Shown piece by piece: positions 8,205 through 15,683 of a stretch of 64,000 nucleotides of DNA. The DNA lies in contig JAIXWW010000013.1 in assembly GCA_027491085.1 (NCBI GenBank), positions 186,001 through 250,000 of the forward strand, read 5' to 3'. The stretch comes from Bacteroidota bacterium. Lineage in GTDB: Bacteria > Bacteroidota > Bacteroidia > UKL13-3. The notes below the pieces were generated by a model. It ran no database searches. It worked only from the letters and a program-made list of their open reading frames with translations, and was not told where the DNA came from. The position numbers were made by a program, and so were the translations under genes. Position 1 is the stretch's first letter. The number at the start of each line of letters is the position of its first letter.

Positions 8205-8310
8205 AGTGGGGCTGGCAAAAAAGCGGGCCAGCCCAGGCCACGTGTGTGGAAGCATTTTTTTGCCTTGATTTTTTGTTTCTTTTTCATCTAAGGAAAAAGA
8301 AAGCAGAAAA
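8205..8310. repeat. Extragenic palindromic element with two hairpins
   Basis: In the gene-free stretch 7955-8728 there are two adjacent perfect hairpins. GGGCTGGC (8209-8216) pairs with GCCAGCCC (8227-8234) around 10 bases, and TTTCTTTTTC (8276-8285) pairs with GAAAAAGAAA (8293-8302) around 7 bases. The string between them (AGCATTTTTTTGCCTTGATT) resembles extragenic repeats I have seen in other Bacteroidota, so this is probably a dispersed REP-like element. I see nothing else in the stretch except the inverted repeat copies at 8553-8660. Confidence 0.6.
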
Positions 8311-8552
8311 AAAGAAATTACTTATCCATGAGCTAGCTTGATTGCCCAATTAAGGGGATTCCTACTGAATGACTATTTGCTTTATTTTATCAGTTTGCAA
8401 AAAAATATCAGTGAAAGAGAAGTCCAATAGCAATCGAACTGACAGTTAATATTGAAATGAGGTATTTTAAATTTAACTATCTTCTTTTCAAGCATTTTAT
8501 TGCCAATATTTTGCAATTAAAAATAATTACCACTATTGATTTAAACCCAAAA

Positions 8553-8660
8553 CCATGGTCTATCGTCTATTGTCCATCAACTAAATCACGCAAGGCGTGA
8601 GACAACCATCAACAATCCACCATGGTCTATCGTCCATCAACTATCAACCATCAACTAAAT
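8553..8660. repeat. Inverted, partial copies of the 114-bp repeat's 5' half
   Basis: 8553-8600 is a diverged reverse complement of the repeat that flanks hicAB, including the palindrome TCACGC-aag-GCGTGA at 8586-8600. 8609-8660 holds a second, looser copy (ACCATGGTCTATCGTCCATC followed by CAACTATCAACCATCAACTA). It sits just upstream of the PorV-like gene. Confidence 0.75.
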
Positions 8661-8728
8661 TAACTTCACAAACAATTAACCTTTAGAATATAAAATAATG
8701 TTTTATTTTGCACGGCTTTTATAAAACA

Positions 8729-9733
8729 ATGAAGTTTAAATTCAAATTATTATATATTTTATTAATTACTGCCTCTTTTGCGCAAGCACAAATATTGCCA
8801 ACCTTTGGTAATAGCCGCACAGGAGGAAGTGGTATGCAGTTTTTAAAAATTGCTCCTGACGCACGTTCGGCTGCAATGGGCGGTGCTGTTGTTGGCTTAA
8901 CCAATGATGCTGCTGCTATGTATTGGAATCCTGCGGGAATTACCGGAATTGATACTGGCAAAGTAACTGCGCAATTTTCGCACACACGTTGGTTTGGCAA
9001 TAGCCAAGTAAATTATGGTGCGGTGGCTTTTAAAGCTGGTAAATTAAGTTATGTGGGCGTAAATGTAATGAGTTTAGGCTTTGGCGATACCAAAGAAACA
9101 ACAGAGTTTGAACCAAATGGAACAGGCAGAAATGTATTGATGGGAAGCACTTCTATAGGTGTTAGTTTTGCAAAAATTTTAACCAATAGTTTTAGTTTTG
9201 GCTTACAAGCCAAATTTGCTCAAGAGGTTATAGCTAACGTATCAGTAAATAATGTACTTTTCGACTTAGGTTTAACTTATAATATTGGTATCAAAAACGC
9301 TCGTTTTGGAGTTACGTTCTCTAATTTTGGCGTGAATGTGGCACCAACAGGAAGTGTTACTATTTTAAAATTAAATGGCGAAACGCAAAAAAACGATTTT
9401 ACACCAGTTTCGGCACCAGCGGTGTTTAGATTAGGTTTTGCCATTGACCCAATTAGCAATAAAACGCACGTATTAACTACTGCTGCGCAATTAAACCATC
9501 CAACCGATAACAATGAAACAGTAGGGCTAGGAGTGGAGTATAGCTGGAAAAAAATTCTTTATGGCCGCAGCGGTTGGGAGTTTGGCTTAGACGAAGCTAA
9601 TAATTTTCCAAGTTTAGGTTTTGGAATTAAATTGCCTCGTAGTTTTGGTAACTTTGGCATTGATTATGGTTTGGTGAGCAAATCGCGCATTGGCAATATC
9701 CATAGAATTGGTTTATTATTTACCATTAAATAA
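8729..9733 (+). CDS. PorV/PorQ-family outer-membrane beta-barrel
   Basis: The 334-residue protein starts at the ATG at 8729; an in-frame TTG at 8708 was rejected because MKFKFKLLYILLITASFAQAQ is a complete signal peptide. GGSGMQFLKIAPDARSAAMG and NDAAAMYWNPAGI are the hallmark N-terminal segments of PorV/PorQ proteins, and the rest alternates beta strands to a C-terminal FTIK, as in a FadL-like 14-stranded barrel. PorV carries T9SS substrates from the translocon to the PorU peptidase; PorQ has a related role. It is shorter than typical PorV (about 380-400), so PorQ or a paralogue is possible. A lipoprotein gene follows after 7 bases. Confidence 0.8.
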   Translation: MKFKFKLLYILLITASFAQAQILPTFGNSRTGGSGMQFLKIAPDARSAAMGGAVVGLTNDAAAMYWNPAGITGIDTGKVTAQFSHTRWFGNSQVNYGAVAFKAGKLSYVGVNVMSLGFGDTKETTEFEPNGTGRNVLMGSTSIGVSFAKILTNSFSFGLQAKFAQEVIANVSVNNVLFDLGLTYNIGIKNARFGVTFSNFGVNVAPTGSVTILKLNGETQKNDFTPVSAPAVFRLGFAIDPISNKTHVLTTAAQLNHPTDNNETVGLGVEYSWKKILYGRSGWEFGLDEANNFPSLGFGIKLPRSFGNFGIDYGLVSKSRIGNIHRIGLLFTIK

Positions 9734-9740
9734 TTTAAAA

Positions 9741-10979
9741 ATGAAATCAACTTTTGTAAAATATATATTCTTAACTGTGTCTGTTATTAGTTTAATATCA
9801 TCGTGTTCGGTGTTTGGTGGTAAACAAAACGATACCGTTGATCAGGTGTTACAACAAGGACAAATTGATCCAAACTTGGTTCCTAAAGCAGTTAGCTATG
9901 TTCCGGTATTTCCGTTTTTTAAAGGTTTCCAAAATCCTGTAGATGTATATGTAGGTTTTGATGAAATGATATATGTAGTTGATGACAAAGGTCTAAATGT
10001 GCTTGATCAAAAAGGTACATTGGCATATACCATTTCCATACCAGGCGCAAAAGAAGTAACACAAGACAGAAGATTACACACTTATGTAATTGGAAAAGTA
10101 TTTGATGCTAAACTAAATGCCACTGTTACTTGTGTATATCACTTAGAAGGAACAGGTCAGGGAAATTATAAATTCATTGATACGTTGGCTCATCCGTTTT
10201 GCGATGCTTCACGCCAAAGTACACAGTTTAGAGGTGCTGCAGATGAAGAAGTAGAATTTACAGGAATAGCTTGCTTAAGCGATAATACGTTGTATGTAAG
10301 TAGAAAAGGTCCTCGTAATCAGGGTAACTCATTTGTAAGACCTGATAATGCAGTTTTATTATTTGACCAAGATGGCGTAAATACTGGATATGCAGCAGGA
10401 TTAAATGCAACAGAATCGGGTTTAAAAACAGCCATAGATATTTCTGGAATTGCTACATTTTCAGCTCCACCACAAAGATTGCAAGGAATGAGTACTTCTA
10501 AAAATTTCTTAATTACTTCTAGTAATCAAACTAATAATTTAGAATATAAGTCGCTACTAATAACCGTTTTTGATGATCCTGATTTAGGTCCTCAATACAC
10601 AGAAACTTCAAGTTTGCTAAATTTTGATATTTCGAAGGCTAATAGTTTTATGTATGAGCCATTCAGATTTAAAAAACCAGAAGATTGTTTTATTGCGCCT
10701 GATGCCACAGGTTATTATTTTGTGGTGGATAGTGAAACAGATTCAGTTTATGTATTCACTAACCAAGGTTTTGAAGGAGTTAATCCTCCCGCCAATTCAA
10801 CCATTAAAAAGCAAGTAAATGTGTCGTTTGGCGGAAGAGCTGCCGATGGAAAACCACTTGATGGTCCGTTTAATTTTAACGATCCAATGGGAATTTGTTA
10901 TAACCGTAAAATGATTTATGTAGCAGATAAAGGCAATAACCGCATATGTCGTTACAAACTGAATACTGATTTGGAATAA
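9741..10979 (+). CDS. NHL-repeat-like lipoprotein, cotranscribed with the PorV-like gene
   Basis: The 412-residue product starts at MKSTFVKYIF and has a lipoprotein signal ending in LISSC (Cys22). The mature protein looks like a beta propeller: PVDVYVGFDEMIYVVDDKGL near residue 65 and the last segment FNDPMGICYNRKMIYVADKG are NHL-type blades of the pattern hydrophobic-Y-V-x-D-x-G-N. NHL propellers bind peptides, glycans or other ligands; nothing here shows an active site. The 7-base gap after the PorV-like gene indicates one operon and suggests a surface partner of that barrel, which is inference. Confidence 0.75.
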   Translation: MKSTFVKYIFLTVSVISLISSCSVFGGKQNDTVDQVLQQGQIDPNLVPKAVSYVPVFPFFKGFQNPVDVYVGFDEMIYVVDDKGLNVLDQKGTLAYTISIPGAKEVTQDRRLHTYVIGKVFDAKLNATVTCVYHLEGTGQGNYKFIDTLAHPFCDASRQSTQFRGAADEEVEFTGIACLSDNTLYVSRKGPRNQGNSFVRPDNAVLLFDQDGVNTGYAAGLNATESGLKTAIDISGIATFSAPPQRLQGMSTSKNFLITSSNQTNNLEYKSLLITVFDDPDLGPQYTETSSLLNFDISKANSFMYEPFRFKKPEDCFIAPDATGYYFVVDSETDSVYVFTNQGFEGVNPPANSTIKKQVNVSFGGRAADGKPLDGPFNFNDPMGICYNRKMIYVADKGNNRICRYKLNTDLE

Positions 10980-11049
10980 TAAAATTCGAAATTCGAAGTG
11001 ACAAAAATGCGGAGTTGGATGGTACTGAATATTCCTGAATTCCATGCCA

Positions 11050-11081
11050 TTGTTGGTGTTTTAGCGAAGCGACACCAACAA
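11050..11081. repeat. Hairpin A carrying the shared 22-nt intergenic motif
   Basis: TTGTTGGTGT (11050-11059) pairs perfectly with ACACCAACAA (11072-11081) around 12 bases. Positions 11058-11079 match a motif, GTTWTRRCRAAGCRACACCAAY, also present at 11614-11635 and 12339-12360. All three lie in gaps between small minus-strand genes. Confidence 0.65.
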
Positions 11082-11194
11082 AATTTTATCGCTAGAATTT
11101 CAACACACCAACAGTTACATTTCGATGCATTTAAATGTTTGCAAGGACGAAAACATCCGCTAAAAGTGAAAGTGACTTGTTTATTTCGCTCTGT

Positions 11195-11551
11195 TTAAAC
11201 ACCAATTAGGGCGAAAATTTCTTGTTCATTTAAAAATATCAATTCCTCTAAGTAACATGCGCCACTTCCTCCGTTTGGATTTCTATAACCAATGATAACT
11301 CCTTGAGTTGTTGATTCTGCTTGAATTGCAACAATAAGTTGTTGTGTGTTATTTTCTAAATCCAATAAATATGCTAATTGGGGTAAGTCTATTTCATAAA
11401 CATCATGGCTAGAATCAGTATCCTTAATACAAAAAATGGCAATACCACTTATGGCTTCTTCTTCATTTGCAATTTTTCCATTGAATGATGGAATATCTTT
11501 CCACGATTTAATATCAAAAGCTGGCCAATTATCATTAGTTTCTTCAGGCAT
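11195..11551 (-). CDS. Small protein of unknown function (accessory patch)
   Basis: A 118-residue cytosolic protein, strongly acidic, without signal peptide or membrane segment. It begins MPEETNDNWPAFDIKSWKDI and its middle (IAIFCIKDTDSSHDVYEIDL) alternates strands and loops. I recognise no family; an immunity-like or SUKH-like role would be a guess. It is one of four minus-strand small genes separated by gaps that share a 22-nt motif, so it may be cargo of a cassette-like element. Confidence 0.55.
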   Translation of the reverse strand: MPEETNDNWPAFDIKSWKDIPSFNGKIANEEEAISGIAIFCIKDTDSSHDVYEIDLPQLAYLLDLENNTQQLIVAIQAESTTQGVIIGYRNPNGGSGACYLEELIFLNEQEIFALIGV

Positions 11552-11613
11552 TTTCTTAAAATTTTTATCTCAATTAACTTAATTTATCTCGGTTTATTCC
11601 AGACTTTGCCTAT

Positions 11614-11701
11614 GTTTTGGCAAAGCAACACCAACCTTTTACAATGATTACAAATCGTTTATTAAATAATTTTGAGTTGGAAAACTTGAAAGGCTGGTGT
11701 T
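11614..11701. repeat. Site B: shared 22-nt motif and long imperfect inverted repeat
   Basis: 11614-11635 is the second copy of the 22-nt motif. It overlaps a longer inverted repeat: AACACCAACCTTT (11627-11639) pairs with AAAGGCTGGTGTT (11689-11701) with one mismatch across a 49-base centre. The distal arm begins 8 bases after the stop of the minus-strand gene at 11709, which is the position an attC-type site has after a cassette gene. Confidence 0.65.
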
Positions 11702-11708
11702 ATAAATA

Positions 11709-12296
11709 TTAGTCAAAGTTTAAATTGGTAGGTTCGTTTAATATGGCAGAGCAAACATTGCAGTCTTTATTGGTTGTAGGAATTGAAGCGTCAACTATTT
11801 CAAAGTTAATATTACTGAACCAAACTTGCCCTTGCCCTACAAGCAATGAACCATAAGCAAGGTTACTTGCATTAGCCGGAACATCCATAATAATTTCATA
11901 TTTTTTCCAATCAGTAGTTTTTTTAATTGGTCTATTTCCCATGTTGTCAAAACCTAAAGGTTTACTACCGTATGCTGCTTCATCTACTCTTAACCACAAG
12001 CCAGCCCAACCTTTAACATCTTCCGTTTTTACATATCCAGTCATTTTAATTCTTTTACCCAAATATTTTTCAGCAATGCAACTTTGCATTAATGTTCCAA
12101 AACCTCCTTTTGTTTTTTTAGAAATTGATTTTATGGTTGCAGCATTTTTTCCATTAGGTCCTACGCCTTTGTCTAAGCCCATATCATAACATTCTGGACT
12201 ACTGCCTGCTTTGTGCCAACCATTTGGTATGTCGAAAGAGAATAATATTGCCGTTATCAAAACGATTACTGCATTTTTTAAAATTTTAGTGTTCAT
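11709..12296 (-). CDS. Secreted jelly-roll-like domain protein
   Basis: A 195-residue protein with a signal peptide (MNTKILKNAVIVLITAILFS). The mature part, from FDIPNGWHKAGSSPECYDMG, resembles a carbohydrate-binding-module-like jelly-roll domain found alone or at the C-terminus of some Bacteroidota regulators; recurring phrases are FGTLMQSCIAEKYLGKRIKM, GLWLRVDEA and TTDWKKYEIIMDVP. A C-terminal CNVCS pair of cysteines is unusual. The ligand is unknown. The gene is flanked on both sides by gaps carrying the 22-nt motif and is probably laterally acquired. Confidence 0.6.
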   Translation of the reverse strand: MNTKILKNAVIVLITAILFSFDIPNGWHKAGSSPECYDMGLDKGVGPNGKNAATIKSISKKTKGGFGTLMQSCIAEKYLGKRIKMTGYVKTEDVKGWAGLWLRVDEAAYGSKPLGFDNMGNRPIKKTTDWKKYEIIMDVPANASNLAYGSLLVGQGQVWFSNINFEIVDASIPTTNKDCNVCSAILNEPTNLNFD

Positions 12297-12338
12297 TTTT
12301 TTTGTTTAGATTGTTTATGTTTATTTATTGTTGAAAGT

Positions 12339-12360
12339 GTTATAACGAAGCGACACCAAT
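12339..12360. repeat. Site C: third copy of the shared 22-nt intergenic motif
   Basis: GTTATAACGAAGCGACACCAAT differs from copy A at four positions and lies between the minus-strand genes at 12436 and 12296. No long inverted repeat is evident around it. Confidence 0.6.
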
Positions 12361-12435
12361 AATATTATATTTATACTATTTCAATTTGCCAGTAATTATA
12401 TTTCAATACTTTTATATGTTAGTTTTTTAGTTATT

Positions 12436-12894
12436 CTACTCTTCACATATTTCTTTCAACTTTTCTAGTGCCTTGGGGTAGGTTTCGTTCATATAATCTA
12501 AAAAATCTTCTGTTGTGTCTAAGTCAACAGTTACGGTAGTAGTTTCGTTATTTTCTTCAAACGTGTAGTTTTCAAAACCATTTGCCCATTTTTCTACTTC
12601 TGGTCCTTCTGTTATTTCTTCATTTGCTTTTACAAGTCCGTAATGGCGAATAGAAATAAATTGGTTAGGTATGTTTTCCATTATTTCCGAAACTAATCCG
12701 CCCTTTTCTCCATTTTCATCAGTTCCTACAAATAACATTTTGCTACCCTTATTCCAATTACCCTCGTAGCTAGATGTAGGATTGAACAACGCAGTCCATT
12801 GTTCATAAGTCAGTTTTTTGCTAATGCCCAGCATTAAATCATATACTTTGTTTGCAGGGGCATTTATTTTTACAATGAATTGTACTCTTTTCAT
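12436..12894 (-). CDS. SRPBCC (AHSA1-like) domain protein
   Basis: The 152-residue cytosolic protein has the START/SRPBCC helix-grip fold of AHSA1-type proteins, which enclose a hydrophobic ligand. VQFIVKINAPANKVYDLML is the opening strand and helix, GSYEGNW-like NPTSSYEGNWNKGSKMLFV and the GGLVSEI-EN-IPNQFISIRHYG strands follow, and a long C-terminal helix (PKALEKLKEICEE) closes the fold. No substrate can be named. It starts 5 bases after the stop of the broken DUF1801-like gene in the same direction, so the two were cotranscribed. Confidence 0.8.
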   Translation of the reverse strand: MKRVQFIVKINAPANKVYDLMLGISKKLTYEQWTALFNPTSSYEGNWNKGSKMLFVGTDENGEKGGLVSEIMENIPNQFISIRHYGLVKANEEITEGPEVEKWANGFENYTFEENNETTTVTVDLDTTEDFLDYMNETYPKALEKLKEICEE

Positions 12895-12899
12895 AAGCT

Positions 12900-13304
12900 T
12901 TAATTATTTACTAAATTTATTTTTTCTAATTTTCCTTTTCTTTTAACTATGTTTTTATAGTCCCACTGAATTTCCCTTGATTTTTTGAGCCAACGGTTCA
13001 AATCATTTACGTTAATGTCAGAAATTTTATTGATGAAAACAGATGCGTCTTTAAATTTTTCGCCTCTTACACTTAATTCTTCTTCTTCAAAGTCTGCACC
13101 GCTCCAAAACATAAGTCTGATACCGGCTTTTTGTTTGCTATATCCCACAATAGGGTTGCCATTTAAAAACCAAACCGGATGACCATGCCATATTTTACTT
13201 TCGGCTTCGGTTAGTTCATTGCAAATAATTGCTGCCAGTTGGTTTCAAATTTCTTTATCGTCCAAGGTTTGTTTGTTGTTGTATTCAATAATTTTATCGT
13301 TCAT
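12900..13304 (-). pseudogene. DUF1801-like gene interrupted by an in-frame TGA
   Basis: From the ATG at 13304 the frame reads MNDKIIEYNNKQTLDDKEI, then TGA at 13247-13245 (codon 20), then continues open in the same frame for 115 codons to 12900, including HGHPVWFLNGNPIVGYSK and a Lys-rich end. The downstream part matches the YdhG/DUF1801 pattern (HGxPxxxLNG, IRLMFWSGADF). One base change from TGG or TGT would restore a complete 134-residue protein. It may be a recent nonsense mutation, a sequencing error, or a gene restarted at the internal ATG at 13148. Confidence 0.7.
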
Positions 13305-13391
13305 TTTTTCAATGTTAGGTGGCTAATAACTAATAAAAATTCACCAATTCCAAACATGCAATTTTCAATTATCAAGGCAAAATATTTAACT

Positions 13392-13448
13392 ATCCTTAGC
13401 TTAGCGCTCTAAGGATTCTAAATGAATTGTAGTTTTCGATAGCTATCG
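13392..13448. repeat. Two small palindromes in the gap 13305-13648
   Basis: ATCCTTAG (13392-13399) pairs with CTAAGGAT (13409-13416), and CGATAGCTATCG (13437-13448) is a perfect 12-bp palindrome. The rest of the 344-base gap between the broken DUF1801-like gene and the DoxX-like gene is AT-rich and shows nothing else. Confidence 0.5.
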
Positions 13449-13648
13449 GAATCTGACAAGGGCTTTTACAAATGAGCTTAGGAACTTTTTTTCATTTTTA
13501 ATATCGCAGTCACTGTTAAGACGGAGGATATTAAGTTTAACAATTTTAAAACAAATATTTCAAAATAAAAATAGGCCGATTGAATTGGCTAATTTCTTTA
13601 ACTTGCAGCATATAGATTGTAATTATTTATATAGATAAATACCGAAAA

Positions 13649-14015
13649 ATGAAAAATTCAAAGAAAATATTAACCCTAGTTTTTGGTGTAATCATGGTTA
13701 TAGCGGGAGTTATGCATTTTATTAGTCCAGCAGTATATTTGCCTTTTTTTTTCTGACGAATGGCCACAAAAAGCAATTATTTACGGAAGTGGAATAATAG
13801 AAATTTTGGTTGGTTTATGCACTTTAATACCTCGTTACAGCAGGTTTGGCACTTTAGGTATTTTTATATTAATGCTTGCGTTTTTGCCACTTCATGTAAT
13901 AGATGTTTTTAAAGAAAATCCTGTAGTAGGCAGTAAGTTAGTGGCATACATACGCTTACCGTTTCAGTTTGTATTGATAGCTTGGGCTTGGTTTATATTA
14001 AAAAGTGAAAAGTGA
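13649..14015 (+). pseudogene. DoxX-like membrane protein gene, frameshifted in a T9 run
   Basis: From the ATG at 13649 the frame encodes MKNSKKILTLVFGVIMVIAG and MHFISPAVYLPFFF, then stops at a TGA directly after a run of nine T (13744-13752). In the next frame the family pattern continues without a gap as SDEWPQKAIIYGSGIIEILV and LPLHVIDVFKENP, to a stop at 14015. Eight T would give one 122-residue, four-helix DoxX-type protein. The break is therefore a single extra T: a sequencing error, a slippery phase-variable tract, or a true pseudogene. Confidence 0.75.
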
Positions 14016-14160
14016 AATGTGAGATGTAAGATGTGAAATGTGAGGTGAGAAATGAACAATTGGCAATGAGCAATTGACAATTAGCAATATAACTCCCGAT
14101 TTATCGGGGCAGCAATATAACCATCTAACAATAATTTAACTCTCGAAAAATCAGGACAAC
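14016..14160. repeat. Low-complexity spacer with CCCGAT-TT-ATCGGG palindrome
   Basis: After the DoxX-like gene come repeats of GTGAAATGTGAGATG type and CAATTGGCAATGAGCAATTG, then a palindrome at 14095-14108. This is typical accessory-region filler and no gene is seen. Confidence 0.45.
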
Positions 14161-14279
14161 CAATCTCCAATTACTTTATTAACTTAATTAACTTTTCTTC
14201 ACTAAAACAATTGATTTTTATTTGAGTTTATAATAGTATCTCTTAAAATTATATATTCGCAACAAACTAAAATACATAT

Positions 14280-15419
14280 ATGAATTTTCAATTTACCGAA
14301 GAACACTTAAATGTGCAACAAGCAGCTCGCGATTTTGCTCAAACAGAATTATTACCAGGCGTAATTGAGCGCGATGAGCACCAAAAATTCCCAATGGAAC
14401 AAGTTAAAAAATTGGGTGAACTTGGATTTTTAGGTATGATGGTTGACCCAAAATACGGTGGAAGCGGAATGGATACCATTAGCTACGTGTTAGCAATGGA
14501 AGAATTTTCGAAAGTAGATGCTTCGGCTTCGGTTGTGGTTTCAGTTAATAATTCTTTGGTATGCTGGGGATTAGAAACTTTTGGTAACGAAGAACAAAAA
14601 CAAAAATATTTAGTGCCAATGGCTAGCGGAAAATGCTGGGGTGCTTTTTTACTTTCGGAGCCAGAAGCAGGTAGCGATGCTACAAGCCAAAGAACTACTG
14701 CCGAAGATAAAGGTGATTATTATTTATTAAATGGTACTAAAAACTGGATTACCAATGGTAATACAGCAGAGTATTACTTAGTAATTGCACAAACCGATGT
14801 AGAGAAAAAACACAAAGGTATCAATGCATTTATAGTTGAAAAAAACTGGCCAGGTGTAACAGTTGGTAAAAAAGAAGATAAAATGGGTATTAGAGGTAGC
14901 GATACGCATTCTATTATGTTTACCGATGTAAAAGTGCCAAAAGAAAACAGAATTGGTGAAGACGGTTTTGGATTTAAGTTTGCCATGAAAACATTAGCTG
15001 GTGGACGAATTGGTATTGCTTCGCAAGCTTTAGGTATAGCTAGCGGTGCATATGAGTTGGCATTAGCATATTCAAAACAACGTAAAGCATTTGGAACTGA
15101 AATTATGAATCACCAAGCTATTCAGTTTAAATTAGCTGATATGGCTACTAATATTGAAGCAGCTCGTTTACTTTGCTTAAAAGCGGCTTATTTAAAAGAT
15201 ACACATGGTGATTATGCTTTAGTTAGTTCAATGGCTAAATTATATGCTTCGCAAGTAGCTATGGATACTACGGTAGAAGCAGTTCAAATTCATGGTGGTT
15301 ATGGTTTTGTTAAAGAATACCATGTAGAGCGTTTAATGCGTGATGCTAAAATTACCCAAATTTACGAAGGAACTAGCGAGGTTCAAAAAATTGTAATTTC
15401 AAGAGAAATTTTAAAATAA
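14280..15419 (+). CDS. Acyl-CoA dehydrogenase (short/medium-chain type)
   Basis: This 379-residue FAD enzyme oxidises acyl-CoA to trans-2-enoyl-CoA in fatty-acid or branched-chain amino-acid breakdown, passing electrons to ETF. The N-terminal helical domain starts at MNFQFTEEHLNVQQAARDFA. WGAFLLSEPEAGSDATSQRT is the FAD-binding ACADs_1 signature and KNWITNGNTAEYYLVIAQ the beta domain. AVQIHGGYGFVKEYHVERLM is the ACADs_2 signature, and Glu363 in QIYEGTSEVQ is the catalytic base of short-chain enzymes. The length is normal. It has no operon partner and ends at a terminator at 15440. Exact chain length cannot be told from sequence alone. Confidence 0.96.
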   Translation: MNFQFTEEHLNVQQAARDFAQTELLPGVIERDEHQKFPMEQVKKLGELGFLGMMVDPKYGGSGMDTISYVLAMEEFSKVDASASVVVSVNNSLVCWGLETFGNEEQKQKYLVPMASGKCWGAFLLSEPEAGSDATSQRTTAEDKGDYYLLNGTKNWITNGNTAEYYLVIAQTDVEKKHKGINAFIVEKNWPGVTVGKKEDKMGIRGSDTHSIMFTDVKVPKENRIGEDGFGFKFAMKTLAGGRIGIASQALGIASGAYELALAYSKQRKAFGTEIMNHQAIQFKLADMATNIEAARLLCLKAAYLKDTHGDYALVSSMAKLYASQVAMDTTVEAVQIHGGYGFVKEYHVERLMRDAKITQIYEGTSEVQKIVISREILK

Positions 15420-15439
15420 TTATTGAATCAGATATTAAA

Positions 15440-15470
15440 AACCTTGGTCTTTGGGCCGAGGTTTTTTTTT
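15440..15470 (+). terminator. Terminator of the acyl-CoA dehydrogenase gene
   Basis: AACCTTGG pairs with CCGAGGTT (one G-T pair) around an 8-base loop, followed by a long T tract. Confidence 0.85.
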
Positions 15471-15589
15471 GAGTTCAATTTTTGAATTTAAATATAAAAA
15501 ACTTAAATGTTTGAGGTTTAAATCAGTTCATAATTATTTCAAAAAAAATAAAGTACTGAAAGCAACCTTTTTGCAATTAAATATTACTA

Positions 15590-15619
15590 TTTGAATTATT
15601 CAGGCAATGGTTATATTTG
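15590..15619 (+). promoter_or_regulatory. Bacteroidota-type promoter of the DUF4397 gene
   Basis: TTTG (15590-15593), an 18-base spacer, and TATATTTG (15612-15619) match the -33/-7 consensus. The predicted leader is about 60 bases to the ATG at 15684. Confidence 0.65.
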
Positions 15620-15683
15620 CCAATATCTAACCTTATTTTTAAATAAATAAGTAATTTTAAAAATAAATACTAAAATATAATAG

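Noticed and set aside
10998..11198. Plus-strand frame of 66 residues after the NHL lipoprotein gene
   Set aside because: It spans the hairpin and the shared 22-nt motif, has no family resemblance, and its composition is that of intergenic DNA.
14016..14160. Coding sequence in the GTGAAATG-rich spacer
   Set aside because: The frames are short and interrupted, and the pattern is a simple-sequence repeat.
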